NCBI GenBank assembly: GCA_032821775.1
Contig: JAVLRN010000017.1
Location: 186,001-250,000 of the forward strand
DNA length: 64,000 bases
Origin: Sanguinoderma infundibulare
Taxonomy: Eukaryota > Basidiomycota > Agaricomycetes > Polyporales > Polyporaceae
Direction of reading: 5' to 3'
Shown: positions 36,074-47,272 of the stretch, in pieces
Layout: each line of letters begins with the position of its first letter
Numbering within the stretch: the first letter of the stretch is position 1
Notes under the pieces: model-generated
What the model was told of the DNA's origin: nothing
What the model saw: only the letters and a program-made list of their open reading frames with translations
Databases searched by the model: none
Position numbers and translations under genes: made by a program

Positions 36074-36680
36074 GGTGTAACGCTATGGCGGCGAGGGGAG
36101 TTGGATGGAAAGGTGATTTGCTAGGCAGCACACGAGGGGACGGAGGTTGGGCTGCGAGCCACAGTCGAGTACGAAAGCAAAGACACCGCAGTCCTACCCC
36201 CTTCCGCGCTTCCTCGGACCTGGGTAAGCTTAGCTCAAGACCACACTTTACCCACGATCGCCCTCGGGATCGACTTCAACCTCATCGACACCCAGGCGAC
36301 CGTCAACCTCGCCCTCGATGCCCAAGCCGGCCTCGGTCTCTCCCTCGCTACGTCACAGAGCACAAGTAGCACGAGGACCTCAATGGGTGCGTGAACATCG
36401 CGACGGGGCTATCAGTCAACATTGGCGTGGACGCGAACCTCTTCGACCTCTTCGACGCTGGGGTCATGTACTAGCTGTGGGGGGACGAGTGGCAGCTATG
36501 GGGGGACTGCTGGGAGAGCCCGGCGAGCGCTGCTGTCGTCGGCGACTGGACCGCGGGGAAGCAGGTGGAGGAGCCTGGCTTGGCCAAACGGGAGGCCACG
36601 AGCATCAAACGACCGCGGACGACGCAAGATGGAAGAACGTGAAGCGTACTTGTCGGTTTGCCAGTGAAGGTGCCGTTCGT
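36074..36680 (+). other. Upstream region of HET gene plus an unrecognised coding remnant
   Basis: Around 36,240-36,520 a + strand frame reads IDFNLIDTQATVNLALDAQ and, after a shift, NIATGLSVNIGVDANLFDLF. It looks like a degraded secreted or cell-wall protein fragment with stops (for example TAG at 36,472), but the family was not identified. Confidence 0.35.
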
Positions 36681-37475
36681 TGGAACGCCGTCCAGAGGAG
36701 GTCGGACATGGAGGACAGTGGCTCGTCCTCGCTTAGCTTCGGCCCGTAGGACCCGTCTTTTTCTCAGTCTCAGTCCTTCTCGTCTGCTGCGAACGCGAGG
36801 GACGCCAAGGACCCGTCCAAGAACTGGCCGCCCGTGTTGTACTCGGATTTCACGTCCCGGATATGGCTCACATACCGTTCGCAATTTTTCCCCATCCGCG
36901 ACACGACACTTGCCGCTCTGGAGGCGGAGGTCCATGACAGCCTGAATGGGCTACCAAGCAGTCCCCCGACGAAGCCCATTACGCAAGGAGAAGGGATGGA
37001 CAAGCGATGCCGGTTGGGGCTGCATGCTGCGGACGGGTCAGTCGCTGTTGGCGAACGCGTTGTTGCATTTACATCTTGGCCGAGGTACGTCATGCATCAC
37101 TTGTGCTGTGGCGTTGGTTCTGAGCGGCAGCAGACTGGAGAAGGCCCCCGCACCCTGTGTATACGGCCGACTACGCGACGTACGTGCAGATCATTACCTG
37201 GTTCCTTGACACGCCTTCCCCGCTATGTCCATTCAGCGTCCACCGTATGGCCCTGGTTGGCAAGGATCTCGGAAAGGACGTGGGGCAGTGGTTTGGGCCT
37301 AGCACGGCTGCTGGGGCGATCAAGTATGTCGTCGCTGTCCGCAAGCCCCGCGTGCGCTGACACGTTCGCTGCCAGGACTCTTGTACAGAAGTTCCCTGAC
37401 TCCGGCCTAGGGGTCGCGGTGGCGACCGACAGCACGCTTTACGAGTCGGACGTATATGCTGCCTCGCGCTCGACT
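36680..37475 (+). pseudogene. ATG4: Autophagy cysteine protease Atg4, truncated
   Basis: Atg4 processes Atg8 for lipidation. The fragment includes FTSRIWLTYRSQFFPI, then [19 protein letters not shown] with the catalytic Cys codon at 37,021-37,023. After a GT-AG intron comes [19 protein letters not shown], then [19 protein letters not shown], and after another intron KFPDSGLGVAVATDSTLY and SDVYAASR. Two defects are visible: an in-frame TAG at 36,747-36,749 (a Trp TGG is the likely ancestor), and loss of everything after SDVYAASR, including the Asp and His of the catalytic triad. It abuts an F-box fragment about 90 bp later. Introns are retained. Confidence 0.85.
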
Positions 37476-37564
37476 GTGTACCTGACGAGAAGACACGGAC
37501 AGGGACGTATGGAGTGGGGCGACCGAGCTGTCCTGGTACTTATTGGCATCCGGCTCGGTATCGT

Positions 37565-38071
37565 CGCTTCGTGACCGAGCTCTCTCTGCACGTTGTCCTC
37601 GTGGACGACGAGTGCATCGGGGAGCGCAGCGCCTACGCAGCACCGTGGATGATCCCGTCCGCCTTCCCCAACGCCTCGCGCCTCGTCCTGCGCGTCGACA
37701 CAGTCAAAGGCATGGAAATGGGTGGCAAATGCTTCCAAATTCCGACCACCGTGTCCTACTTCCGCCTGTGCCTGCGCGAAGGCCAGATGCCGACGGCTGT
37801 GTTGCAGGGACCCCAGGAGAGGGTGCACACCGGGGGCCGGCTTGCGCATCTCGTGGCGGAGATCCCGCGGGACGTGCATCCGGAATTTACGGTACGCGAC
37901 CTGCAGCGGTACGCTGACAGTGTGCAGCTGGTTGTGACGTCGAGATGTCAGTGGATGGAGGTGCCGGACAACTTTCGGGATGCGCCCCAACGCGACTGGT
38001 CGGAGTACTACGCCGAGGTGGGCAGGTGGAGTTGGCATTTCGATATTCCCTTGTCGGAGATGGGATCGTGA
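37565..38071 (+). pseudogene. F-box family C-terminal fragment
   Basis: From ELSLHVVLVDDE onward this matches the family C-terminal third, including PTTVSYFRLCLREGQMP, RLAHLVAEIP and WMEVPDNFRDAPQRDW, and ends WSWHFDIPLSEMGS. The 5' two thirds, including the F-box, are missing; the upstream neighbour is the broken ATG4. Confidence 0.85.
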
Positions 38072-38386
38072 GTGCAATAGTGCGAGATGAGGCCTGAGGC
38101 CTGAGGTCTTGAGTTGCCTTCACATGTAGCAGATTCTTAGACTCTTATGTATACTCTCCGAGTCTTACCCAGCAGACTGTGGGACGATCAGATGCATCAT
38201 ACCAAAACAAATTTCCCAGCGCTATCTTACATGTCGTGCGCCGTCAAGTTTCAAAATTTCAAGGTTCAACCTGACTTCAACTTCAATTTGAAGTGAGCTT
38301 TGACTCCGGGGTCATCGACGTGGTCAGCTGAACTTGCTTTCTTGCAGAACTACTTCACGTCATTCTACACCTGTACATCTTGGGTC

Positions 38387-40233
38387 ATGTCGACAGCACA
38401 ACATACACAACGTCCTACCGTCATCGACGCCACATCATCATTGCTTGAACAAGTCCGCGCCGAAGAGACAGAGTCCCTACAGTACGCAGTTCATGATTAA
38501 GTTCTTAGGGTCTTCACTAAATCATATCTGTCAAGATTGGCCGATGTATGTCGATCCATCGGCCACACTGGTACTCTTGGTATCGCCGCTAACATGCTTG
38601 CATGCTGGCAGCTCATCAAACTCGCAGATCTCCTCGAATTGGCCCTCCTCTTCATGAGGACCGCCGTGAATGGGCGCGTGCCAATCAACGTGCGCTCCCA
38701 AACGAGATCCTGTCCGTCATTTTTGCCCTTGTCCCGGGGGAGCTGTTCAGCACAGTGGAAGCACCTTGGGTCGACTCTGTTCCCCTCCGCACCGACGACC
38801 TTCTACCGATCACGGCCGTGTGCAAGCGTTGGAGGGCTGTCGCTACTTCTACCCAATCTCTGTGGTCTTCCATCGGCTCTCCATCTTGTAGCCTCTCCAG
38901 TACGGCCGCATTCGTGGAATGGTCCGGCACCTCGATGCTGACATGTAGGATTGAAGCCAAGGTGGACCGGTTCTGGACCAACTTTCTAAAGAACCACTAC
39001 CGTCGTATCAAGCACGTGTACCTTTACTCCGAAGACCCTATTTATGGCAAACTACTGAGTCGGCTTCCCATGCCGGCGATTGAACGAATCTCGTGCTCTA
39101 TCTCTCACATCGGTCCCCATTCCGGAGATGGTCCATACGTCGAGTTTCTGTTCCTTGACGGCGTCGCATCACGCCTCCGCGAACTCAACCTTTATGACGT
39201 GCTCCATGTGCTACCGAGCAGCCGCTTTGGCAGTCTGACGCGTCTGTCCATCCGCATGGCTCGATACAATGCTACACTCAACCACACATGCTTCGTAGCT
39301 TTTCTCTCCCGCTGCCCACAACTCGAACACCTATCAATAGTCTCCTTGGGAATGCTCCAGTTCCCTCGTAAAATTTCGCCCCCTGCCAACTTATCTTCCC
39401 TTAGGACCCTTGCTCTCCGTTACTCTCGCGGATTCGAAGACGCCAACGCCCTGCTGTCGTCTCTGGTCCTTCAAGACAGTACTGCAGTGTCGATCGAGAC
39501 CGCCCATCGCCATCGCCGTCCGCAACCATACACCCTCCACGAAAACCCCGACTCGAAGATGCTCTCCGCCAGAGCCAAGACCACGACACGAGTGCACATC
39601 ACGTCGTACGAACCTTCGGACGAAGGGTTGGACATCCTCGCCGCCAGCGACACTTCCGCGATCTTTGTCTCTCGCATCGCCTACTCGGCCAACACTGCGG
39701 AACGTCTCACCGCCCTCAGGTGGCTGCCCCTGGCGGCGGTAACCGAGCTCTGGGTGCATATTCCCCTCACAGAGCCCGATCGGTACAGGGAGCGGGCCGC
39801 CGGGACACCACCGTGGATGATTGCGTCGTCGTTCCAGAACGTGCTGCGCCTCGTCCTGCGCGTCGACACGGTCTCCGGCATGGACGAGTGCGGAGACTGC
39901 TTCCTCATCCCGAACTCCGTGTCCTACTTTCGCCTATGCCTGCGCCAGGGGATCGTACCGATTGCCCTGTGGCGCGGACTCCAGGAGAGAGTGCTGGCTG
40001 GGGGTCGCATTGCACATCTCGTGGCGGAGGTCCCGCCAGACACTTATCCGGAATTTCGAGAACGAGACCTGCAGCCATATGCTGACACTGTGGAGCTGGC
40101 CGTGACTTCGAGCTGTCGGTGGATGGAGGTTCCGGACAATTTTCGGGACGTGCCTCACCGCGAGTGGCCCGAGTACTACGCCGAGATGGACAGGTGGAGT
40201 TGGCATTTCGATATTCCCTTGCGGGAGCTGTAA
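38387..40233 (+). pseudogene. F-box family gene with one frameshift
   Basis: Same family and architecture as 26,564-28,401: exon 1 38,387-38,481, 10-nt micro-exon 38,537-38,546 (ATTGGCCGAT), exon 3 38,612-40,233. Exon 3 is 1,622 nt, so it is two bases out of phase. Alignment places a net +2 insertion near 38,693-38,700, just before LPNEILSVIF. The frame is otherwise open to 40,233 with intact F-box, leucine-rich and C-terminal domains. Either a young pseudogene, a sequencing error, or an unrecognised extra splice; an internal start at 38,602 would give an unrelated N-terminus. Confidence 0.8.
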
Positions 40234-40504
40234 TCGTACGTGACGAGAGCCACTACGACGCAATAACAGCGGCTCTATATAGATGGCCAATCGCGAGCGC
40301 AGCAAATATTCCGGGCAGTAGTAAGCCGTGCGAGGATCAGATGCTACTGTGAGAGCAAATTTCTCGGCGCTGTTTTTCATGTAGTGGACCATCGAGTTCA
40401 AGGGGCACTCGAAGTGAATCTTGGCTCCGGAAGCTGTCTATCTCTTCTTGGTCAGCTCATTTTGCTATCTCACAACGTTCTCTGGCATCCGTGAGACTGG
40501 AATC

Positions 40505-40690
40505 ATGTCAACCGTCGGACCCCAGCCTCCCACCGTATGCGACGCCACAGCGCCGTTGCTCAACCAAGTACGCGCAGAGATAGAATCCCCAAGGTGCGCA
40601 GTTCACGACTAGAAACTTTTTTGTCTCTGCCAACTGACATCTTTTCGCGGACGTTCCGCTCCACCGATGAGCGCACGCGATTCATATCCG
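40505..40690 (+). pseudogene. F-box family 5' fragment
   Basis: Starts MSTVGPQPPTVCDATAPLL with the family exon 1 and a GTGCGCAG donor at about 40,594. The micro-exon and start of exon 3 are gone. A short LPTDIFSRTF F-box-like piece follows directly, then the homology ends. Confidence 0.65.
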
Positions 40691-41180
40691 ACCTCACGAT
40701 CGACGATTTCATCCCCTTCCCAGAGCAGCACGAGTCCCTCCGCGCTCCCCACTTTACGCCCGTTCCATCCACCCCGGAGTCCCCGCCTCCCCGTCCTAGA
40801 GGTCGGACGAGCACCCCACACCTCCCTTACTGTAAGCCCTCCGGGACCTGTGGCCCCGGCGACACCACTACTGAAGCAAGTCATTTGTCCGTGAGATGTC
40901 TCGCCAAATATACTGTGGACTCAGAAGCGGGCCAGTGATCGCAGGGCCTTCAAACCAAACACTTGAACATACTTAGTGGCATTTCGTGCCGTCAGCTGGA
41001 AACGAGGATGCAACGCAGCGTAATCGTCGCATGGTCGCAATGACAGTCCGTTCCTGCACTTTTGCATTGTGGGTAAGTGGGTGGCAGGGGCAAATTTCCT
41101 GCGGAGGTGACCAGCAAAAGCGCACCCTGCCTGCGAGGCTATTCTAAGCGCTCGGGGGCTATGCAACGTTTCGCCGGATC
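40690..41180. other. No gene recognised
   Basis: Open but unassigned frames. Confidence 0.4.
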
Positions 41181-41440
41181 CGGCTCTCACCTGCAGGACT
41201 CTGTAGCAAGTCGCCGGATACGATAGAATCTTGTAGGGTTGCGCCGTATATGATCAATGATTGTAGAGTACTCGACGGGTGCTAAAAATGATTGCAGAGC
41301 AATGCAGCTGTTCCTACGGATATGATAAATCACTGCAAATACATGTTATTCATCCCACACATGCGGCCAATTATTGCAAAGCAATACAGCAGGTATAGCC
41401 CAGGAGAAATTCTTGGCAGAGTTCAGTGCAGTAGTACCTG
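41180..41440. repeat. Degenerate short repeats with TGTAG/TGCAG cores
   Basis: AT-richer than its surroundings, with recurring GATTGTAGAG, TTGCAGAGCAATGCAG, TTGCAAAGCAATACAG and CTGTAGCAAG. Imperfect units of about 25-35 bp. The style resembles 43,850-44,190. Confidence 0.5.
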
Positions 41441-41744
41441 AGCGCACAAGACAGATATAAAGAGAGACTGGAAGATCTCATAAGGGCGCATAGCCCATAC
41501 ATGCAGGCACTGTATCTACCCCATTGTCATCGTCATACTCGGCACCACGACCGCCACCGCCTTGAGCAACGCCCATCGCAAGCTTCGGACGCGCGCTTGA
41601 GGATATTCACAAGGCAGACACCCACTGGGGTGAGCGCACGTTAAAGCTTCCCCCAAAGACTTACCTCCCCACTCGCGTCTTGAACTTATTCTCCCACTAT
41701 CCTGCTTGCTTGTTCTACCTATTACTACAGCCGCTATCCAAAAT

Positions 41745-42835
41745 GCTCAGTCACGGCCTCACGCAGACCAACGGTGCAAGCGTACAGCAAAACACGACAC
41801 GCTACTCCACTTCACAAGCCTGGCGCAAACGCGCACGACACGAAAGCACCTGTCAAGGGCGACTGTTGGATCATTCAGACCATAAAGGATTCGGGGATTC
41901 GTGGGCGTGGAGGTGCAGGGTTTCCCAGTGGGTTGAAGTGGAGTTTCATGAACAAGCCGGGGTGGGAGAAGGACCCTCGGTGAGCACGTCCCTACCTTTC
42001 CTTGCGACTTGCGTATCCCAATCCCTTCGTCCCAGTCCGCGCTACCTCGTCGTCAATGCCGATGAAGGTGAGCCTGGAACATGCAAAGATCGTTAAACCA
42101 TGCGCGGGGACCCCCACAAGCTCGTCGAGGGCTGTCGTCGTTGCCGCTCGCGCCATGAACGCCAACCCTGCCTACATCTACATCCGTGGCGAGTTCTACC
42201 AGGAGGCTTCCCACGTCCAACAGGCGACCGACGAGGCCTACAAGGCTGGATTCCTCGGCAAGAACTCCTGCGGTTCTGGCTACTCCTTCGACCTCTACCT
42301 CTACCGCGGCGCAGGTGCGTACATCTGCGGCGAGGAGACAGCGGTCATCGAGTCTATCGAGGGCGGGCAGGGCAAGCCCCGTCTCAAGCCTTCATTCCCC
42401 GCCGACGTCGGCCTCTTTGGTTGTTCGACCACTGTCGCAAACGTCGAGACCGTCTCCGTCTCTCCCACCATCTGTAGGGGCGGTGCGCTATGGTTCGTTG
42501 GCTTCTGTCGCGCCCGGAACCAGGGCACGAAGCTCTTCTGTATATCCGGTCACGTCAACAACCCGTGTGTCGTCAAGGAGGAGATGAGCATCCCTCTAAA
42601 GGACCTCGTCGAGAAGCACTGCGGCAGTGTCCGTGGCGGTTGGGACAATATCCTTGGCATCATCCCCTGTGGTAGCTCCGTGCCTGTTCTCCCCATTGAC
42701 AAGTGCGCGGAGGTCCTGTACGTCTCACTTTATTTCCATATTGTTGTCATTCTTACGTCCATATTATAGCATGGACTACGATTCCTTGAAGGATACGCAA
42801 TCTGGTCTCGGTACAGGTGCTAGAATAGGGGTCTA
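41745..42835 (+). pseudogene. Mitochondrial complex I 51-kDa flavoprotein subunit (NDUFV1), broken
   Basis: The 51-kDa subunit binds NADH, FMN and an Fe-S cluster. Visible pieces: [20 protein letters not shown] (NADH/FMN site), [71 protein letters not shown] and MDYDSLKDTQSGLGTG. Defects: a frameshift near the N-terminus with loss of a segment; TAA at 42,094-42,096 where GAA (Glu) is expected after CKDR; a frameshift about 40 bp later; and loss of the C-terminus with the 4Fe-4S cysteines. Introns persist (for example after KPGWEKDP and before MDYDSL). A functional copy must exist elsewhere. Confidence 0.9.
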
Positions 42836-42989
42836 CGTACGGTACATCGTTTTCAGAGAGGGCGGGGGGAGCTAAACAAACAATGTGGTGAGACGGTTAC
42901 AGGCGACGCCGACACCGTCACCAAGGCCTCGGCTCCTTCGAAATGTGAGTATATCGTTCTTCCTTTCGACTCCGGTCAGAATCAAAAGG

Positions 42990-43310
42990 GTCGAAGCTGG
43001 AAAGAGCAGCGTCACCCTCAACGAGGATGCGAAAGCCAGGTGAGTCCCTCCCTGGACATTACTATATGCATCCTCATTGAGCGTGGTGGACAAGGCGAGC
43101 ACGGTCCCATCATTATGAGTCCAGTTTTGCTCATATGAATGTCTCAGCAACTCCGTAACCATTACGATCACCATGCATCTCGAAGGCTACGAAGTCTTCA
43201 TCTCCTGCGATGGCAAGCTGCTGCCCGAATGCTCTGTCAAACGTGAAGGGCCCGGTGGAAAGACGATCACTTGCGTTATCCCGAGCGAGTGCGGGAAGGT
43301 GTGTTCCCTT
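42990..43310 (+). pseudogene. DUF7918-like protein fragment
   Basis: The frame from 43,173 reads MHLEGYEVFISCDGKLLP, then GKTITCVIPSECGK, followed by a GTGTGT donor. This resembles the start of a basidiomycete DUF7918 domain (pattern G-x-x-V-x-I-x-x-x-G-x-x-L-P-E). The remaining domain is not recognisable downstream. The family call is from memory and only moderate. Confidence 0.45.
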
Positions 43311-43850
43311 CATGGTCCACGTCGTGCCTCTTAGAGGCAGGTGCGTTCCGGTCCGAGTCCAGTTCAACTAACATGACCATCTCGCCCCCAGTCTGCCCTT
43401 TGGCACAGGAGGTGCGGAGCCGGTAGAGCTCCAGGTTCTGCAAGAGAAGACAGCGCTACGTGGATAACATGTATTCCGAATAGAGTACGCACGCATGTCT
43501 GAGTACGCACACTTGAATGACGTGCCTATGTTGCTTTAGGTTGTCGCCGCCCCCTTCAGGATGTCCCCGCGGTCGTATTTGTCTATCTGCTCACTCTCTT
43601 GACGGTTCTCTGTGTCCTGCTCACCTGTTCTCGTTCTGGCTGTCGATTTGCAAGTGCCTCGGTCTCTGTTTCTCTCGAGGTGCTCTCACGCTGTCTCGCT
43701 GGTGACGTCCATGGTCCACACGCCGCGCTCTCTCTCGTTTTGTAATAGATGTTGTGATATATTGTTGTCGTGCGCTCTCCGCCCGCAGAAATTGATGATT
43801 TTCGACCATTATTAAATTTCGTGTGGATTGCATGGCTGTGGGCGAGTACC
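43310..43850. other. No gene recognised
   Basis: Pyrimidine-rich stretches, no supported gene. Confidence 0.45.
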
Positions 43851-44190
43851 AGAGCAATCCCTGGCAGGGAGCCTACCATAAGCTGTACAGTAACTACAGC
43901 CATTCACCTTATGCTACCATACGCCGGGGGACTGTTGCAGTCCTCTACAATATCCCCCAATGGTCATACATGGTACTACAGGGACTGTGCACCTATCCTA
44001 CAGGCCACTACAGTATTTTCCCCGGCTCCGACGAAATCCTACAGGGCTCTGCAGCACGCTCCGCTATAAACTGTAGGATATTGGCCTATCCGCCGGAATG
44101 CTGCAGAGCCATATGCTGAATTGCAGGATATTGTGAGGTACCTACCAATGGCTACGATGGCTACAGAGCTATATGGTTTATTACAGGTAT
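43850..44190. repeat. Degenerate short repeats with CTACAG/TGTAGGATAT cores
   Basis: Recurring CTACAG, TGTAGGATATTG, TGCAGGATATTG, and CTACAG-GGCTCTGCAG in imperfect 20-30 bp steps and both orientations. Non-coding. Confidence 0.55.
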
Positions 44191-44396
44191 GTGTAAGTCT
44201 CAAACCCGGTTTGCTCATGGGCGTGGCAGGCTCTAGCGCCACTGGACTTTATTTGTTCTTATTTACCGAAGGCTTTGGATCCTAGGATTCCGAGTCGGAA
44301 GCAAATGCCAAACCCCTCCTAACCCTCGGATCTCTTTGTGGTTGCCCCAACTTCTTTGAACATCTCACAGCGTTTTACGTCTGCCAGTCTTAGAGC

Positions 44397-46282
44397 ATGT
44401 CGACAATGAATCACCTAGTACCTCCCATCTGTGACGCCACAGTGTCGGCGCTCGAGCGAGTGCGTGCAGAGGCAGATTCTTTAGGGTACGCAGTACACGT
44501 TTGAAAACTTGATTCTCTCCACTAACTGACATTTTAAAGGTTGGACGACGTATGTAGCTCCACTGGCATGGTCCTCCACACGCGTTTGCGATCGTTGACA
44601 CAGTGCCACTTCGTCCGCAGCTCGTCCAACTTGCGGGTCTCCTCGAATCGGCTCTCGTCTTCGTAAGGACCACCGTGAACACTCACGCGCCGGTCAACCG
44701 ACTCCCAAACGAGATCCTCTCTTAAATCTTCCCTCACATACCGGACCCTCACATACCGGACGATATCATGATCCTCTCGGAAGACGTGGAAGCACCCTGG
44801 ATCGACTCCGACGCTCCCCTTCGCACGGAACACCTTCTACCGATCACAGCGGTATGCAAGCGTTGGAGGAGGAATGTCGCCACCTCTACCCAATCCTTGT
44901 GGTTCAACATCGGATCTCCGTCTGCGAGCCTCTATAACACAACGGCGTTCTTGAGATGGTCCGGTACGTCGCCGTTGTCGTGCAACAACCCAGACGAGTC
45001 GAGCCGGTTTTGGACGAAGGTCGTGAAGAGCCACCATCGTCGAATCAAATCCTTGTACTTGCAACCTTGCCAGGACGACGATGGTCGGCAGTGCGAAAGA
45101 CTACTCAGCCGTCTTCCTATGCCCGCATTGGAACGTATCTCTCTATCCATTTCTCATACCAATGCTCGGGATGATCCTGGGTTTCAGCTCTTTGGCGGCG
45201 TCGCACCCTCGTGCCTCGGCGAACTCAACGTCCTCGGCGCGATCCACACGCTGCCAAACAACCGCTTTGAAACTCTGACACGTCTACCGATCCATCCGAG
45301 TCCATACACAGGTTCACAACTCACTTGTGACGGCATCGTTGCTTGTCTATCCCGATGCCCACAACTCCAGCACCTGTCCATAATCCATTTGGCGTGGTTC
45401 GGGTTCTACGAGAAGACTTCAGCAATCGCCACCTTGTCCTCCCTTCAGACCCTTGCCCTCAGCGACGCTGAGCCCCTGAGAGTGGCCAATGATCTGCTGC
45501 AATCGCTCACGCTGCCGGACAGCGCCGCGGTGGCCATCGAAACTGGCCGTTACTATTCCAAACAATATCTTCACAAACACCCGGACTCAGATATGCTCTC
45601 CGCCAGAGCCAAGGCCGCGACACGGGTCCATGTCACATTGTCGGACGCTTCGGACTGGGACTTGGACGTGCTCGCCGCCGACGACAGCTCCGCACTCTAC
45701 GTCTCCCGCCTCGACAACCGAAACTCTCAGCTGGACAGAGACAATACCGTGGAGCGTCTGACCGCGCTTATATGGCTGCCCCTGCAAGCGGTGGCCGAGC
45801 TATGGCTGCACGTCGTCCTCGTGGATGAGAAGGATGCGTGGACGAGCGGCGCCGTGAAGCCGTGGATGATCACAACCACGTTCCCGAACCTGTCGCGCCT
45901 CGTCCTCCGTGTCGACACGGTCGCCGGCATGGAGAAAGGTGGGAAATGCTTCACCATCCCGACTTCTGTGTCCTATTTTCGCATGTGCCTGCGCGAAGGG
46001 CAGATACCGATGGCGGTGTTGCAGGGGCTTCGGGAGAGGGTGCAGAGCGGTGGTTGCCTTGCGCATCTGGTCGTGGAGATCCCGCAGGACGGCTATCCAG
46101 AATGCACGGCGGCCGATCTCCAGCCGTACGCGGACGTCGTGGAACTCGTTGCGACGTCGAGCTGTCAGTGGATGGAGGTGCCGGACAACTTTCTGGACGC
46201 GCTGCAGCGCTACTGGCCGGAGTGCTACACCGAGGCGGAGAGGTGGAGTTGGCATTTCGATTTACCCTTGTGGAAGCTGTAA
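44397..46282 (+). pseudogene. F-box family gene with an in-frame stop inside the F-box
   Basis: Exon 1 44,397-44,485, 10-nt micro-exon 44,540-44,549 (GTTGGACGAC), exon 3 44,621-46,282; phases fit. In exon 3 LPNEILS is followed by TAA (44,723-44,725) where paralogs have a coding triplet before IF. Directly after lies an exact 15-bp tandem duplication (44,731-44,760). The rest is open for 504 residues from Met 44,768 and retains the leucine-rich and C-terminal domains. It is either a pseudogene or expressed as an F-box-less protein from the internal ATG. Confidence 0.85.
44731..44760. repeat. 15-bp exact tandem duplication within the F-box coding region
   Basis: CCCTCACATACCGGA occurs twice in a row. 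It adds five codons next to the premature stop and spoils the F-box spacing. Confidence 0.95.
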
Positions 46283-46585
46283 TTGTACGCGATGAGAGCC
46301 ACTGCAACACGCTGACAGTCGCAATGTAGATGGAGAAAGGAGTGCAGCGAGTGCGTAGCAGCGGGTGGCACGATGAATAGGCGATGCAGCATGGGTACAT
46401 CATAAGTCACGGTGCGCTACCGTCACGGTACAGCGAAACTGTCGGTCGCAGTATCGTACAGAATATCGTCGTCACCATCTGAACTCGGAGAAGGTTACAA
46501 ACACGGGCGAAACTGAACACCCCGCCGAAACCGATGCGAGACGAATGAAGCGAGCGCCAAATGAACAGTAGACCATGATTACTAT
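46283..46585. other. No gene recognised
   Basis: 3' flank of the F-box gene; nothing else seen. Confidence 0.45.
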
Positions 46586-46770
46586 CGTTTCTAGACACCG
46601 GTACCCATCTCGGCCAGCTCGCGCTTGGCAGGTCTTCGCGCTTGAGCGTCTTCCTGTCCGGCTCGTTGGCCCCGCGCGCGACCGTGGCCACGGTCAGCGT
46701 GCCCTCGGCCGCACTGCTGGGCGGCGTGCCCATCATGATGTGGTCCTCATAACAAATAATGAACCTTGAA
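46585..46770 (-). pseudogene. C-terminal fragment of the beta-rich protein family found at 52,936
   Basis: The minus-strand frame reads AAEGTLTVATVARGANEPDR and KTLKREDL, matching the last about 50 codons of the gene at 52,936-53,667 (AAEGTMIVASVARATNEVDR, RKREDL). Upstream homology is lost and the end is shifted in frame. Confidence 0.75.
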
Positions 46771-46879
46771 GCATTGGCAGCGTTACATGACCAAGGCTCG
46801 AGGGCATATGCATATTGCACACATTCACTCTGGCCATAGTCGTCCACGTAAACCTTGCCATTGCCAGCTAGCATGCGAC

Positions 46880-47272
46880 GTTAGTAGTATTGAGGAAACC
46901 GAGATGCTCTTTATGACGACCACCTGATTCTCAAGTCTAAAGTTACCGCTGACCCATCAATGTTAGTTCCTCTGTGCTCAAGACGGCACGCCATCAGTGC
47001 ATGAAGGGCCGGAGGTCTTTCTGGAACGCTCCGCATAGTCGAATGGCGAAGTAATACGCGAGCTGAAGAGTATGGTGTCAGCGGCGATACACCAAGAGTC
47101 GATGATAAAATAGGCGACAAGGAGTAGATACAGCATAAAAAGATCCCCTAAACAGAATAGCGATGGGTAGCCTACAGTACGGTTACAGATAACAGTTGGC
47201 GAACGGAGAGCTTGGAAGTAATCCTCTGGAACGTGGAAAAAAGAAACAAATAACGAATGGAAGGAGGGATGG
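46880..47272. other. No gene recognised
   Basis: 3' flank of the Rab-like gene; a short minus frame shows hydrophobic residues but no family. Confidence 0.4.

Noticed and set aside
44397..46282. Stop-codon readthrough or selenocysteine at 44,723
   Set aside because: The codon is TAA and an adjacent 15-bp duplication also damages the F-box; pseudogenisation is simpler.
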